Part shown: positions 55,301-62,433 of the stretch, piece by piece
How positions within the stretch are numbered: position 1 is the stretch's first letter
Layout: each line of letters opens with the position of its first letter
Assembly: GCF_030812295.1 (NCBI RefSeq)
Contig: NZ_JAUSSK010000001.1
Coordinates: forward strand, 744,001 to 808,000
Source: Luteibacter jiangsuensis
GTDB taxonomy: Bacteria; Pseudomonadota; Gammaproteobacteria; Xanthomonadales; Rhodanobacteraceae
Length of the DNA stretch: 64,000 nt
Reading direction: 5' to 3'
Notes under the pieces: generated by a model
Database searches by the model: none
What the model saw: the letters and a program-made list of their open reading frames with translations, nothing else
Told to the model about the DNA's origin: nothing
Program-made: the position numbers and the translations under genes

Positions 55301-58300
55301 GCGACGACGACATCCGTGTCGGCAACGAGGTTGTAGCCCGAGAAACCCAGTCCACGGAAGAATGCCGGGTCGAGATAGAGCGTCCACGCACCATCGTCAT
55401 CCTGCGGGGCCCCACCCACTTGGATTCGAGGCGCGTGCAAGGTGAGCGTCCCGCCGCCGGAGAATCCGCCGCCAACGAGGGTTCCGTCCAGCGAGATGGT
55501 GCCGCCCAGGAGATCGGCGGGGGCCGCCGTGATGCCGTACGTATTCAAGCCGTCATCGGTATGCGTCGCCACCGTGACGTCGCCGCCCCGTCCGGCCGGC
55601 AGGTCCCCGTCCATGGCCAGGCGCCCGTCGACACCGACATACCCGCCGCCGGAGACGTCGATGACGCTGCCGCGTTCCACCGTGATGTCCGGCGTGATAT
55701 CCGTGGAGAGCTCTCCACCCTTCCATGCCGACAACGTCACCGACCCACCGTCGATGAACGCCCGGCCCTCGATTTCGTCCGCGGGGCGGCCCGTGTCGTT
55801 CACCCAGAGCCCGCTCGTGTCCAGGCGCCCGCCACTGCCCACGGTGATGAAGGTGGGAAGATTGTCCGCCTTTATCCCTGCCTGCCCGCGCGATCCGAGG
55901 GTGATGCTGCCGCCGTGGGTGACGATCGTTCCCTGGATATCGACGCTCGTACCGGCGATGTCGACCTCGCCACCATCGGCGAGATGCAGGGTGGAGCCTT
56001 CCTTCAACAGCACCGTACCCGGGGTGCTCAGCTTGAGCCGGCGGAAGCCCGCATTGTCGATCATCGCGGTTGAAAGCCGGAGCCAGTAGGACGGGTTGTC
56101 CGGATCGTTGGGGTCGCCGTCCCGTGCAGGAAGCTTGCTGTCCTCGTCGAAGTCGGGAACGAAGGCCTGGATCGGTTGCCGCCGGTCTTCGATCAGGTAA
56201 TTTATCGATACCGACTGGCCGATGTTGGCGTTCTCACTCATCGATGCAAGATCGCGAGAACGGATGTCTAGGGTACCCGCCAGTGGTTCGGAGCCATTGG
56301 CGACCTGCTCACGGCCTGCATAGACGTGCGCACTGACATCGCCGTCGATGATGAACTGGTAAGCCTGCCCGTTATCCGCACTCAGCCCAAAGGAAAGCGT
56401 ACCCGCGTCGCCTCCCTTGATGAAGCCGGGGTCCCAGCGCTTCATGTTCGCCAGCAAAGGGCTGGACACGAAGGTTTCAGTCACGCCCCAGCGGGCGTGT
56501 ACGCTGTCGTAGACACCGGCGAACCCCGCGTACTGCACATCGGGATCGGCGGCGGCGATGTCGTAGATGAGCCCGTTGGCCCCCTGCAGCCGTGGCGTCT
56601 GCACGTAGCCCGGCAGGTAGTTGATGAAACCGCCTTCCAGCCGAAGCTGCGCGCCGGTGCGAATGACGGCATTGTTCTGGAAGGCTATCGTGCCCGCATT
56701 GATCATCAGCTGCTGGATGTCGCGTGGCACGTTGCTGACGTAACCCGCCACGTTCAGCACCGGGCTTCCTACCCAATCCAGACCATCCGCTCGCGTACCG
56801 CTGCGCGACGTATCGACCGTCACGTCCTTCGCCGTATAGAGGAAGCTGTTCCGAAGCAGAGGTGAATTGGCCAGTTCGTTCAGGCCGATACGCGGAATGG
56901 TCACCAGCAACGCCGACATCGGCAAGGTGACGTTGGCAAGCCCCGATACGTCGATGATTGCGCCATCGTCGATATAGGCGTCGCGTGAGAACGTCACGTG
57001 GCCGGCAGGCACTTCCATCAACGCGCCGCTGCGCATGACGGCCTTGAGGCCCACGTCCACACGGCTGGTTACGAAGGCATCGTCGGCCGATGACGAAGAA
57101 GTCGTCGTTTCGCCGTCCTTCTCTGGCAAGACCGTCGTGACCGAGCGGCTACCGAACACGAGAGGCCCGGAGGCGCCATTTAAGCCAACGAAGGAAACGC
57201 TACCGGGATGGCTCAGGCTGGTGGAAGTCACCAGCACGCCGTCCTGTTCCATCGTGTTGCCGAACCATTGGATGCTGCCCCGCCGCGCCTGCACGAGCCC
57301 CGTGTTGGTCACGCCCTGAAGCGGTTCCGACAAGAGGCCGATCACCGGAGCAACCGCCAAGGCACCCGTGGCCGAACTCGCCTGGGCGGCAAGACCCGGG
57401 ACGGCGGCGAATATCGCTTGGCCGTCGTCGGCCGTCACCCGGCCCCCTTGCTGGATCGCGGGTGCGGCGACGATAACGAAGCCATCCTTCGTCGCATTCA
57501 AGGACGCGCCGTTCTCGATCGCGATCACACCCCGCGGATCTTCTGTGCGACCGTAAACAGCCGCGCTTACCAGGAACCCGGTAACCGAACCCTGATCGCC
57601 GAGGATGTTCTCGTTATCCTGCGTAGCGCCAATGCCGCTCTTCAAAAAGAACGCATTGCTCTTACTGACATCGGTACTGAACAGATCCAGCGAACTGGCG
57701 ATCAGCGAATGCGTATCCACCTGCGCACCGCCGCCAAAGATCATGCCGTTACGGTTGAGCAAGTAAACCGTACCCTCCGCCTTTATCTGCCCGAGGATCT
57801 CGCTCGGCTTCCCCGACGGATCGTTGACACGGTTCAGCGCGATCCACTGGTTGCTGCCGTCCGTCCGCGTACCGCCCGTCTGGTCGAAATGCACGGTCGT
57901 GTGGCGGCCTACGTTGAACGTCTCCCAGGTCATGATGGCCTTGGGCGCGTTCTGCTTGATCTGCACCGTGGTCTGCCCGCTCGCGACGGACTGCGTCGGC
58001 GCGTTGGCGTTCTGCCACAGCGAGGGGTCCGTGCCGGCGTGGCTATCGACCTGCAGGCCACCCTTGCCCAGACCGTCGGGCACGTTGGAGGCCAGCGCCT
58101 GGGCGGCGGCCTGGGCGCTCTTCTGCGCACTCATCTGCGCGGCCACGGCCTGCGCGGCGGCATCGAGGTTGGCGATCGACTGCTGCACGCGTTGCTGCAG
58201 CATCACGTTGCCGGGCGTGAAGACGTTGCCTCCGTTACCCGCCGCGCCACCGCCCTGCGAAGGCGTGGCCGGCTGCGTGGCACCCGGCTGCTTGGTGGCG

Positions 58301-58461
58301 AACCATCCGGGGCTGAACGCAGGCGGCGTCGCCGCATGCGCGGCGCCACCGAACAACGCCAGCGCGATGAACTGGCACATCGCTCGCCGGCGCAAGGCCG
58401 GGCGTGGCTTGACCGAGCTCGGGTGACGGGTGTCGCTGGGGGTCTTCGTACGAACGATCAT
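46396..58461 (-). CDS. Giant haemagglutinin-family exoprotein (TPS domain, 4021 aa)
   Basis: The largest gene in the window. An extended signal region (about 1-44, ending GGAAHAA) is followed by a Gln/Ala-rich linker, then a TPS/haemagglutination-activity domain at about 140-340 (MTWETFNVGRHTTVHFDQ, QIKAEGTVYLLNRNGMIFGG and THSLIASSLDL; NRNG replaces the usual NPNG). More than 3000 residues of right-handed beta-helix-type repeats follow. The C-terminus (GKGAKTNSEIPP, GAGIATLQTVPDAPEGSVYL, TVDAGDAGIRVSGNLVIAAA) resembles the DUF3739-type end of this family. No TpsB gene is in the window. The ATG overlaps the upstream stop as ATGA. It is probably a surface adhesin or scaffold. Confidence 0.92.
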   Translation of the reverse strand: MIVRTKTPSDTRHPSSVKPRPALRRRAMCQFIALALFGGAAHAATPPAFSPGWFATKQPGATQPATPSQGGGAAGNGGNVFTPGNVMLQQRVQQSIANLDAAAQAVAAQMSAQKSAQAAAQALASNVPDGLGKGGLQVDSHAGTDPSLWQNANAPTQSVASGQTTVQIKQNAPKAIMTWETFNVGRHTTVHFDQTGGTRTDGSNQWIALNRVNDPSGKPSEILGQIKAEGTVYLLNRNGMIFGGGAQVDTHSLIASSLDLFSTDVSKSNAFFLKSGIGATQDNENILGDQGSVTGFLVSAAVYGRTEDPRGVIAIENGASLNATKDGFVIVAAPAIQQGGRVTADDGQAIFAAVPGLAAQASSATGALAVAPVIGLLSEPLQGVTNTGLVQARRGSIQWFGNTMEQDGVLVTSTSLSHPGSVSFVGLNGASGPLVFGSRSVTTVLPEKDGETTTSSSSADDAFVTSRVDVGLKAVMRSGALMEVPAGHVTFSRDAYIDDGAIIDVSGLANVTLPMSALLVTIPRIGLNELANSPLLRNSFLYTAKDVTVDTSRSGTRADGLDWVGSPVLNVAGYVSNVPRDIQQLMINAGTIAFQNNAVIRTGAQLRLEGGFINYLPGYVQTPRLQGANGLIYDIAAADPDVQYAGFAGVYDSVHARWGVTETFVSSPLLANMKRWDPGFIKGGDAGTLSFGLSADNGQAYQFIIDGDVSAHVYAGREQVANGSEPLAGTLDIRSRDLASMSENANIGQSVSINYLIEDRRQPIQAFVPDFDEDSKLPARDGDPNDPDNPSYWLRLSTAMIDNAGFRRLKLSTPGTVLLKEGSTLHLADGGEVDIAGTSVDIQGTIVTHGGSITLGSRGQAGIKADNLPTFITVGSGGRLDTSGLWVNDTGRPADEIEGRAFIDGGSVTLSAWKGGELSTDITPDITVERGSVIDVSGGGYVGVDGRLAMDGDLPAGRGGDVTVATHTDDGLNTYGITAAPADLLGGTISLDGTLVGGGFSGGGTLTLHAPRIQVGGAPQDDDGAWTLYLDPAFFRGLGFSGYNLVADTDVVVAPGTSLDVRPAYMVADRSALLTLGSRTSLLQSGGDGAVGIGEVGAYDNYLHRRDGDGISLQAGLYLKWQAPNPGAIRKYADYTGSVVIGDGARVDVGAGDTIALDGVGKVVVDGTLAARGGDIRLHNLGDGAHVVSEGRGVWLGADSVIDASGVSLLDPTAPALPGQGATPAAQRTGVVLGGGDIEMQSDAYVVAARGAAVDFSGANDTFDLPADGRRNGVASTVYQATPVWSDGGSFNLEAAKGLFFDASIDGHGGAGAARGGRFSLAARYPAEFAPGQNVPLFIQQSGWFAPVDVDPLALKDPGSPDDGNLRFAIDRLEGAGLDDVLIGRSFVDHDTTVKPASVVFAGDVALQASRSIQVQASTLTTAGADARAVPSAATVVTDGGNVTFSAPYVSLLGMETLSRPSAAAGDGSLTVNADFIDIGGRVSLSGIGNASFNSSGDVRFINPLSGTEAGWLYSTGDLDFTGTRVYPATDYHFLVDATNPSAKTTITFHQASSTDGTTPLSAGGVLAVGADTIEQQGTLWVPSGSLALGTDDPAATLAALGLDASVPLGVTGQVHLAPGSVTSVSLDGAVVPYGSTVDGKDWHYDVPNALADRLLTAPPEKSISIAGDNVAVDGGARVDLSGGGHVQASEWVPGTGGSRDVLSQYQTDFSQSTQGTQVPLYGDGRAVYAIVPGYHAPLSARDLALENGTGAGPAVGQGVYLSGMPGLPDGVYTLLPARYATLPGAFRVVQNTSVSDPVIGRAATAPDGTVVASGYFTDTLTGARDARSSSFLVQSAKVWGQYSEYSLTSADTFFADAAARAGDVAPQLGADAGRLTLAATSSLTLGATLDAAPATGGRGSQVDIAGDAIQVVGGAGVARDGYLHVDADDLSQLGAGSLLIGGKRSRESDGDRVAVIASDVLLSNDAAHALQGSEVILAATDNVTLDAGSSLRANASTDAPSPALLMGNLAADGSAATSGDGALVRVSGTDAAPIIRRNVTGLDGAAGAPGGNLTIGDGASLVSGQSISMDATGLTSIADKATLGAPSIDVTAGRIALSGRDPSTQDQAGRLLIGPHILAQLAGTDMTVLRGRSGIDLVGDVALGVSHALTLSTPEIVSDGGQAVLGAESIVLENDTGTLPGTVGAGGGHLRIDTGDLHTGHGDLSLGGLADIDVHASSGMFASGTGTLNTGTADFAAITPLVSVDNGAAAHWMGQGTFQLTGPAQGDVGDAEAAAGTLEIEAAAIDVGTRVAARGGKLSLHATTGDIHVNDGAVIDLSGLSLPFNDTTVNVPGGSLAMRADQGDIRVDTGADIDLRGGIKGGNGGRLDLRAESGVVALSGSLRGAAAAGYLGATMSIDSAGAFDLGSLAGAMAAGGVDGGVSVHTREGDLALAAGQTLRAHLVDLTADGGSIGIGGTIDASGTFGGSIDLFGARGVDIDGVLDTHASAQGRHGGDIQIGTSGTGNGSLNGQYGYQNVDAADAGHIRIGAGARIEQGGDTANGRLYLRAPLLSDGDTPVDIAGSASFAHTRDTTLEAYAIWDTRDAAVDPTKHFDGLVDPSGWFRVDPATGKAVLVDGVFTDSNGGTVTGPDPSDFAQVMDFLSRYTFTPAAINTDHATFYGYAGGDEAQGAGTLMGFVQSPGFTFESRLSAAPGLHVRPGIELRAGDDNGNAGTIDVLTPWNLGAGKRDANGDLDLVYRYQGQAPVLSLRAAGDVNVYASVTDGFFQDGNAGGGAGATPDMADWAAASAAWTTVLDLGNGIDGTPNAFDGSPLATPPVELTSGDPVAIAEYYGQYVAYATYLSSAIPGFDPYHPADVILTGLGLGYGILVPVTNPPAPPAPPTNMNSYVGYLAAYKAYLPQAITASDYLGSLGVPDNFQGLVAPPTTLDPINTSAPVDNSPSPHAVGTNPLPLLSASLTGGSSSSYRFVAGADLGSSDPLATMAGAVASLHLGGHTEYHDPITGKVLAAPTLVRTGTGDIDIVAASDVRWDDAKAPAAVYTAGEAADGTQTDTGASILRPSTNGNLTDSATPELVLSGAVNPVNAGRIGLHAGGDIVGLQDTVDTDGSLTGTAGASTAQYWWPWMQTTNSETRSSINFGAFSQGVMSAGGDVDVSAGGDIRQLSVSLPTTWTIATAGDGSRSLQTHGGGDLAVHAGGDILSGSYFVAKGQGSIQADGRIGADFSVNYTAPDGSRSTMPVSTLIALQDSQLDVQAGGSVSLGGIFNPSWLDSAAVNELAPAHHADGQSYSGSSRIDVSAYGGDLTYGDLTAPLQLMVAGISSLNSSTADTAGDILPATVNLIAANGSLDLKASGELFPSTDGNLGLLAKDSIRVDLPVTGLGWRYSWGLIDAPLSSMASPLNLASLVDSSTSAAAQVRTNGYLGVQLLSSPETQSYIHAAQPWHADDTQPVRMYALEGDIVNGSGGGFAGMLLTTSKETRVQAGRDIVDLAYMGQQLQASDISTIAAGRDIYDTPLTTADVDVSLSPARVFPVLVQAGPGYLYVKAGRDIGRLASQTEFFGLPSFVQDRYINRLQLPGSSSNVTGIDAVGNIYNPNLTRDGASIVVSYGVANGTDQAAFIARYVDPSAKKPGGLDDESRSLVSFVEGYDAGLPTSGGYTVEQAWQRFQQLPDEAKAIFVQQTLFRILKQVGKDYGDEGSTFAGMYSRGYDALNTLFPASLGYTANGMEGGTNGAANTISTGDLDIRGSTIQTQRGGDISIVAPGGQALLGSASAPPVVVGPNGKVLAGPNTQGILTLQQGDISIFTDRSTLLAQSRIFTEQGGDVVMWSSNGDINAGKGAKTNSEIPPVRYLCTVDAWCLQDPSGQVAGAGIATLQTVPDAPEGSVYLMAPRGTVDAGDAGIRVSGNLVIAAAHVANADNVQVKGDSVGLPVVQSVNVGALNAASSAASAATKAAEDVARQQQADSRDRLPSIISVQVIGANSGASVSPVGGNGYDPDSPVQVVRKGAGDGLTDSERSRLR

Positions 58462-58934
58462 GAGAAATCACCGGTCATCGTCGCCACTTCATCATTGAGT
58501 TCAGGCAGCGCGGCGAGCTCTTTCAGCTCTTCGTCGCTGAGTTCGCGCAGCACCGACCGGATCGCCAGGCGGCGTCCGTCGTGCAGCCACGCGTTGAGCA
58601 CGCTGGCGATCGCACGGATCGTCGGCAGCGCGGTGTCGTCCAGTTGCGGCTTGCGGTGGCGCAATCGATCCTCCACCGCGTAACGCACGCGCGATCCGAG
58701 GAACGCCGAGGATTCGCGCAACAGCTTTTCAAGCGCTTCGCGAGAGCAGCGGTCCATCAACACGTCCGCCGCCCTGCCCTGCCGGGCCGCATAGAGCTGC
58801 CGCAGCATTTCTGCGAGCGCGTGCATGCAGTTCATGCCACATGCCCGCGCATCCACCTCGGCGCGGGCACGAGACAGACGCGGCCGCGGCGCGCGATATT
58901 CAGGAAGCGACGAAAGCTCATGATCGGGATACAT
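58458..58934 (-). CDS. Unrecognised 158-aa protein coupled to the giant exoprotein
   Basis: A soluble, helix-rich protein without signal peptide, starting MYPDHELSSLPEYRAPRPRL; GAGG lies 7 nt before the ATG. Central segment MNCMHALAEMLRQLYAARQG and the C-terminal LSDEELKELAALPELNDEVA look alpha-helical, and three cysteines occur. Its TGA overlaps the exoprotein ATG, so the two are made together. No family is recognised. A cytoplasmic chaperone or regulator for the exoprotein is a reasonable guess from position only. Confidence 0.7.
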   Translation of the reverse strand: MYPDHELSSLPEYRAPRPRLSRARAEVDARACGMNCMHALAEMLRQLYAARQGRAADVLMDRCSREALEKLLRESSAFLGSRVRYAVEDRLRHRKPQLDDTALPTIRAIASVLNAWLHDGRRLAIRSVLRELSDEELKELAALPELNDEVATMTGDFS

Positions 58935-58955
58935 GGACTGCCTCGCGATGCGGTG

Positions 58956-59582
58956 TCATTGCGTCGCCGACACCTGGCCGGCACGGGGATCGAAACGCTG
59001 CTCGTAGAGCCTGTCGCCGAACGACTGTGCCGCCGTCTCGAGCTTCACCCGTGACTTCGCCGCGAACGGCTGCCGGGAACCGACGATGTCGCCCATGCCG
59101 ATGTTCTCGTAGGCCGCGATCACTTCCTGGCCCACACGGTACATCTGCACGTTACGGGCGGTGCAGGCATCCACCTGACCCTTTGCCGTATCGAGTTCCC
59201 TGGCGAGCCGCGCGCGCTCGGCTTCCGCCGTGCGCAGCGCGACCGCGGACGCGTCCATGTCTGCCTTGCCTCGTTGCAGGCTGGCCTCCGCCGCCTCGCG
59301 ACGCTGCCGCTCCGCGGCCAATGCGCGGCTCGCTTCCGGCGACACGGCCGACGAAGACTTCGCCCCCGCGCGCGCCGTCTCGGCTTCCTTCTTCGCGTCG
59401 TCGCGCTCCTTCTCCAGTGCGGCCTTCTCGGCGGCCCACTGCGATTGCTGCGCCTGGAGCTCCTGCAATTGCGTGCGCGTCTCGCGCAGCTGGTCGCGCA
59501 TCCGGCTTTCCAGGCTGGCGGTCTGTGCGAATGCCTGTGGCAGCACGGCGAACAGCGCGATGGCGATGAGGGTGCGTTTCAT
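58956..59582 (-). CDS. Periplasmic coiled-coil protein of the exoprotein cluster
   Basis: The 208-aa protein has a signal peptide (MKRTLIAIALFAVLPQAFAQ), a long coiled coil (about 25-140, for example LQELQAQQSQWAAEKAALEK) and a compact C-terminal segment (TARNVQMYRVGQEVIAAYEN and IGSRQ-like VGSRQPFAAKSRVKLE). AAGGAGGCGAC gives a strong ribosome-binding site. It lies 9 bp after the porin stop. The shape suits a periplasmic spacer or adaptor between inner- and outer-membrane parts, which is inference. Confidence 0.75.
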   Translation of the reverse strand: MKRTLIAIALFAVLPQAFAQTASLESRMRDQLRETRTQLQELQAQQSQWAAEKAALEKERDDAKKEAETARAGAKSSSAVSPEASRALAAERQRREAAEASLQRGKADMDASAVALRTAEAERARLARELDTAKGQVDACTARNVQMYRVGQEVIAAYENIGMGDIVGSRQPFAAKSRVKLETAAQSFGDRLYEQRFDPRAGQVSATQ

Positions 59583-59591
59583 GTCGCCTCC

Positions 59592-61298
59592 TTAGAACCG
59601 TGCGTTCATATCGAGCTGGAAGACGTCGATCGACAGTGGCGGACCGAAGACTTCCTTCGCGTTGAAGTAACGCAAGCTCAGCCAGGAATACTTCGACATG
59701 CCGTAGCTTCCGGTAAGCACGAAGCCTTTCGCGTTCGTGCCACCCAAATGGAAATCGGCATCGGCCAGGCCATCGAGCGTCGCGTCCGGTTGCAGGTACT
59801 TGTAAGCGAGGCTGACGTTCCAGTCCCTGGCGGCCGCTGGGATCACATCGCCCAGGGTGGCGCGGACCATCCAGCCCACCGGCCCGCTCTTGTAGGAACT
59901 CTCGCTGAAATCGCCTGCACCGAAATTGTTGACCAGGCGGTTCAGTCCCACGCTGGGGCGGAATGCATCGGCTCGGTGATAAGCCATGTTGCGGATGTAG
60001 TCCGCCTCCAGGCGCAGCGGCGTAGCGGCGACCTTCATATCCAGCTGCGTGTTCACGTCGGCCACGTGGTAGTCGTGCACCAGGCCGACGAACTGGGGCT
60101 GCGCATAGTTGCTGGGCGAGTTCGGATCCGGCACGATGTCGCGGATAAGGAACAGCGAATTGCCCTTCTGCATGAAGGCCGACCGGGTGGCATCGGTATC
60201 GCAGAAGTTCACGCCGAGATAGATCGAGCACGGCGACGACAGTTCACCGCGCATGTGGTCGAAGCGGTAATAGGCGAGCGCCAGCTTCCACTGCGTATCC
60301 TCGCTGAACCGCCACGTGCCACCCAGCTGCGCGCCCGTCATCCATTTGTCGCGGCTCGGGCTCTTGATGCCCTGCTGCGAGGGAAAGTCGTCCGCCTGAT
60401 ACTCGATCGGGAACATGCCCACATTGGCGAACGCACCTATTTCCTCGGTCACCGGTACGTTGAACTTACCGACGATGCCGTCGAAATTCAGGTCGTTGGA
60501 GTAAACCAGGTCCGTGCTCATGAAGGGGTTCGGCATACGTCCGCCGATGACCTTCGCCCAATCGGTTGGATTCCAGGCCAGCCAGGCCTGGTCGAGCCAG
60601 ATATCCTTCTTGGACAGGCCGCCCCCGAGGGTTCCGGTGGTGGAAACCGGGTTGTTGTCGTCACCCGTGGCGATGCGGATGCCAGCGGTCACGTTCTCGC
60701 CCAGGTCCACATTGACGCCGAGGCGTGCGCGGATGCGCAACGAGTTGGTTCGGTTCTCGCGTGTGTTGAGCAGCGGCGGCGGATTGGTGCCGTTGAGGTC
60801 GTAGGGACCGGTACGGTTCAACCTCGCGAAGTCCACGACCGGATAGGCATTGCCCTTGTCGTAGTAGTGAAACTCGTCGCGCACGCGCATGTCGCCGGAC
60901 CAGCCAATCCGGTCGAGCCATTCCGGGAGCTTGCCGGGCTCGGCCCAATGCTCCGTCCTGGCCTGCGCGACCACCTCCTGGCGCAGTTCGTCCTTGATCT
61001 GGTTACGCACCACTTCCGGCACGTAGGTGACACGCACCTGCCCTGGCGTGGCCGGCGCGGCATTGGCCGTACCCGCCAGCTTCTGCGCCTGGGCGGCTTC
61101 GGCGTTCGCCTGCGCGATGAGACCGTCCGCATCCGACTGCGTCAGCACACCGCGCTTCACCAGCAGGCGGACGAGGTTGATCGTGGCGTTGTCCGAGGGC
61201 GCGCTTTGCGCATGCGCCGAGCCTGCGAAGATCGCCAGGCCGATGGCGGCGGCCAAGATGGCGCGCGCGGGGCGATGGCGGGCCTTTCCGATGATCAT
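59592..61298 (-). CDS. Putative outer-membrane porin of the exoprotein cluster
   Basis: From ATG 61298 (GGAG 7 nt upstream) the 568-aa protein has a signal peptide (ends AGSAHAQ), a short helical periplasmic N-terminal part (LLVKRGVLTQSDADGLIAQA, seen in the 'putative porin' family), a linker, and a beta-barrel with alternating aromatic strands and terminal Phe (FQLDMNARF). An in-frame ATG at 61331 overlaps the tonB-like stop as ATGA but has no ribosome-binding site. It could be a solute porin energised or gated by the adjacent Ton-like genes. Confidence 0.85.
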   Translation of the reverse strand: MIIGKARHRPARAILAAAIGLAIFAGSAHAQSAPSDNATINLVRLLVKRGVLTQSDADGLIAQANAEAAQAQKLAGTANAAPATPGQVRVTYVPEVVRNQIKDELRQEVVAQARTEHWAEPGKLPEWLDRIGWSGDMRVRDEFHYYDKGNAYPVVDFARLNRTGPYDLNGTNPPPLLNTRENRTNSLRIRARLGVNVDLGENVTAGIRIATGDDNNPVSTTGTLGGGLSKKDIWLDQAWLAWNPTDWAKVIGGRMPNPFMSTDLVYSNDLNFDGIVGKFNVPVTEEIGAFANVGMFPIEYQADDFPSQQGIKSPSRDKWMTGAQLGGTWRFSEDTQWKLALAYYRFDHMRGELSSPCSIYLGVNFCDTDATRSAFMQKGNSLFLIRDIVPDPNSPSNYAQPQFVGLVHDYHVADVNTQLDMKVAATPLRLEADYIRNMAYHRADAFRPSVGLNRLVNNFGAGDFSESSYKSGPVGWMVRATLGDVIPAAARDWNVSLAYKYLQPDATLDGLADADFHLGGTNAKGFVLTGSYGMSKYSWLSLRYFNAKEVFGPPLSIDVFQLDMNARF

Positions 61299-61327
61299 GC
61301 GAACTCTCCGGGTGGTATTGACGGTGC

Positions 61328-62011
61328 TCATGCGGGACGCTTCCCGCGGATGGCCACGCGCAAGGGGAAATGCAGGGACGAGGGTGGCGCCACGTCGATA
61401 CGCGGCATCGCGCGCAAGGCGTCGAGCAAGGCCTCGTCCGTTTTCGTGTTGCCGCTGGAACCGACCAGTTCGGCGCGGGTGAGGCGTCCACCGGCATCGA
61501 GCCAGATGTCGGCGCGCACGTCGAACACGAGGCGGTTGACCCGTTCGTCGCGCTGCACCGCCTGCTGGATCGCATAACCCAGGTATTGGTCGTAGCTGCC
61601 GGTGCCCGTGCCGGTGCCGCCACCGGACCCGACCATACCGCCGCCGTCGCCCGCACCGATGTTGAAGGCGTCGGTGCCGGCCTGGGCATCGCCATTGATC
61701 GTCACGTTCTTGGCGACGTCATCGCTCGGCTTGGGTGCGTCCACCGGCTTCTCCGGCTGATCCTGCGGCTTGTCGTCGACGGGCTTCATCTCGTCTTCGA
61801 GCTTCTTCGGTTCCGGCGGTTTTTCCTTCGGCGGCGGAGGCGGCGGGGGCAAGGGCGTGATCGTGGCGATGCGCGGCGCCTCGCGCCGCACGCCGACGCT
61901 GCTGGACGCGAAATGCCAGACCAGCGCGCCGAGCAGAAGGACGGCCACCACGCCCACCGCGGGTCCGATCCAGCGGCGGCGTTGGCGACGATGTGACGGG
62001 TACGGGGTCAC
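61328..62011 (-). CDS. TonB-like energy transducer of the exoprotein cluster
   Basis: The 227-aa protein has one N-terminal membrane helix (WIGPAVGVVAVLLLGALVWHF), a Pro/Lys/Glu-rich periplasmic spacer (LPPPPPPPKEKPPEPKKLED), a Gly-rich hinge, and a TonB-type C-terminal domain (FDVRADIWLDAGGRLTRAEL to DALRAMPRI). It starts at GTG 62011 with GAGGGGA upstream, 4 bp after exbD, and is followed by the porin gene. It should transmit proton-motive energy from the adjacent ExbB/ExbD pair to an outer-membrane partner. Confidence 0.88.
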   Translation of the reverse strand: MTPYPSHRRQRRRWIGPAVGVVAVLLLGALVWHFASSSVGVRREAPRIATITPLPPPPPPPKEKPPEPKKLEDEMKPVDDKPQDQPEKPVDAPKPSDDVAKNVTINGDAQAGTDAFNIGAGDGGGMVGSGGGTGTGTGSYDQYLGYAIQQAVQRDERVNRLVFDVRADIWLDAGGRLTRAELVGSSGNTKTDEALLDALRAMPRIDVAPPSSLHFPLRVAIRGKRPA

Positions 62012-62015
62012 GCGC

Positions 62016-62423
62016 TCATCCCCTCGGCGACTTGCCGGTGACCAAGCCGACCTGCGGCAGGTCCACGCGACGCAGCAGATCGAGGATGTCCATCACCTTC
62101 TGGTACTGGACCGTGGCATCGCCCTTCACCACCACCGGGAAATCCGGCGTGATCGCCTTCAGCGAACGCAGGCGCTGCTCCAGTTCGGCGAGCGTCACCG
62201 GATAGGCATCGAGGAAGATCTGGCCCGTGTCGGAAATGGTGATGGCCTTGGTCTGCGGCTTGGCCATGCTCACCGCCGCGCTGGCCTTGGGCAGGTTCAC
62301 CTTGATGCCCTGCACCGACGCGGTGGTCATGATGATGAAGATGACGAGCAACACGTACGCCAGGTCGAGCATCGGCGTGATGTTGATGTCGTCGTACGGC
62401 TTATCGTCGTCTTGCGCGCGCAT
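62016..62423 (-). CDS. exbD: ExbD-like protein of the exoprotein cluster
   Basis: The 135-aa protein has the ExbD layout: short N-terminus (MRAQDDDKPYDDINITPMLD), a single membrane helix with the conserved Asp (LDLAYVLLVIFIIMTTASVQ) and a periplasmic domain (GDATVQYQKVMDILDLLRRV). It lies 10 bp after the DUF2341-LamG-ExbB gene and 4 bp before the tonB-like gene. It is the second ExbD in the window and is clearly different from the one at 3897-4325. Confidence 0.92.
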   Translation of the reverse strand: MRAQDDDKPYDDINITPMLDLAYVLLVIFIIMTTASVQGIKVNLPKASAAVSMAKPQTKAITISDTGQIFLDAYPVTLAELEQRLRSLKAITPDFPVVVKGDATVQYQKVMDILDLLRRVDLPQVGLVTGKSPRG

Positions 62424-62433
62424 GATCCGATCC

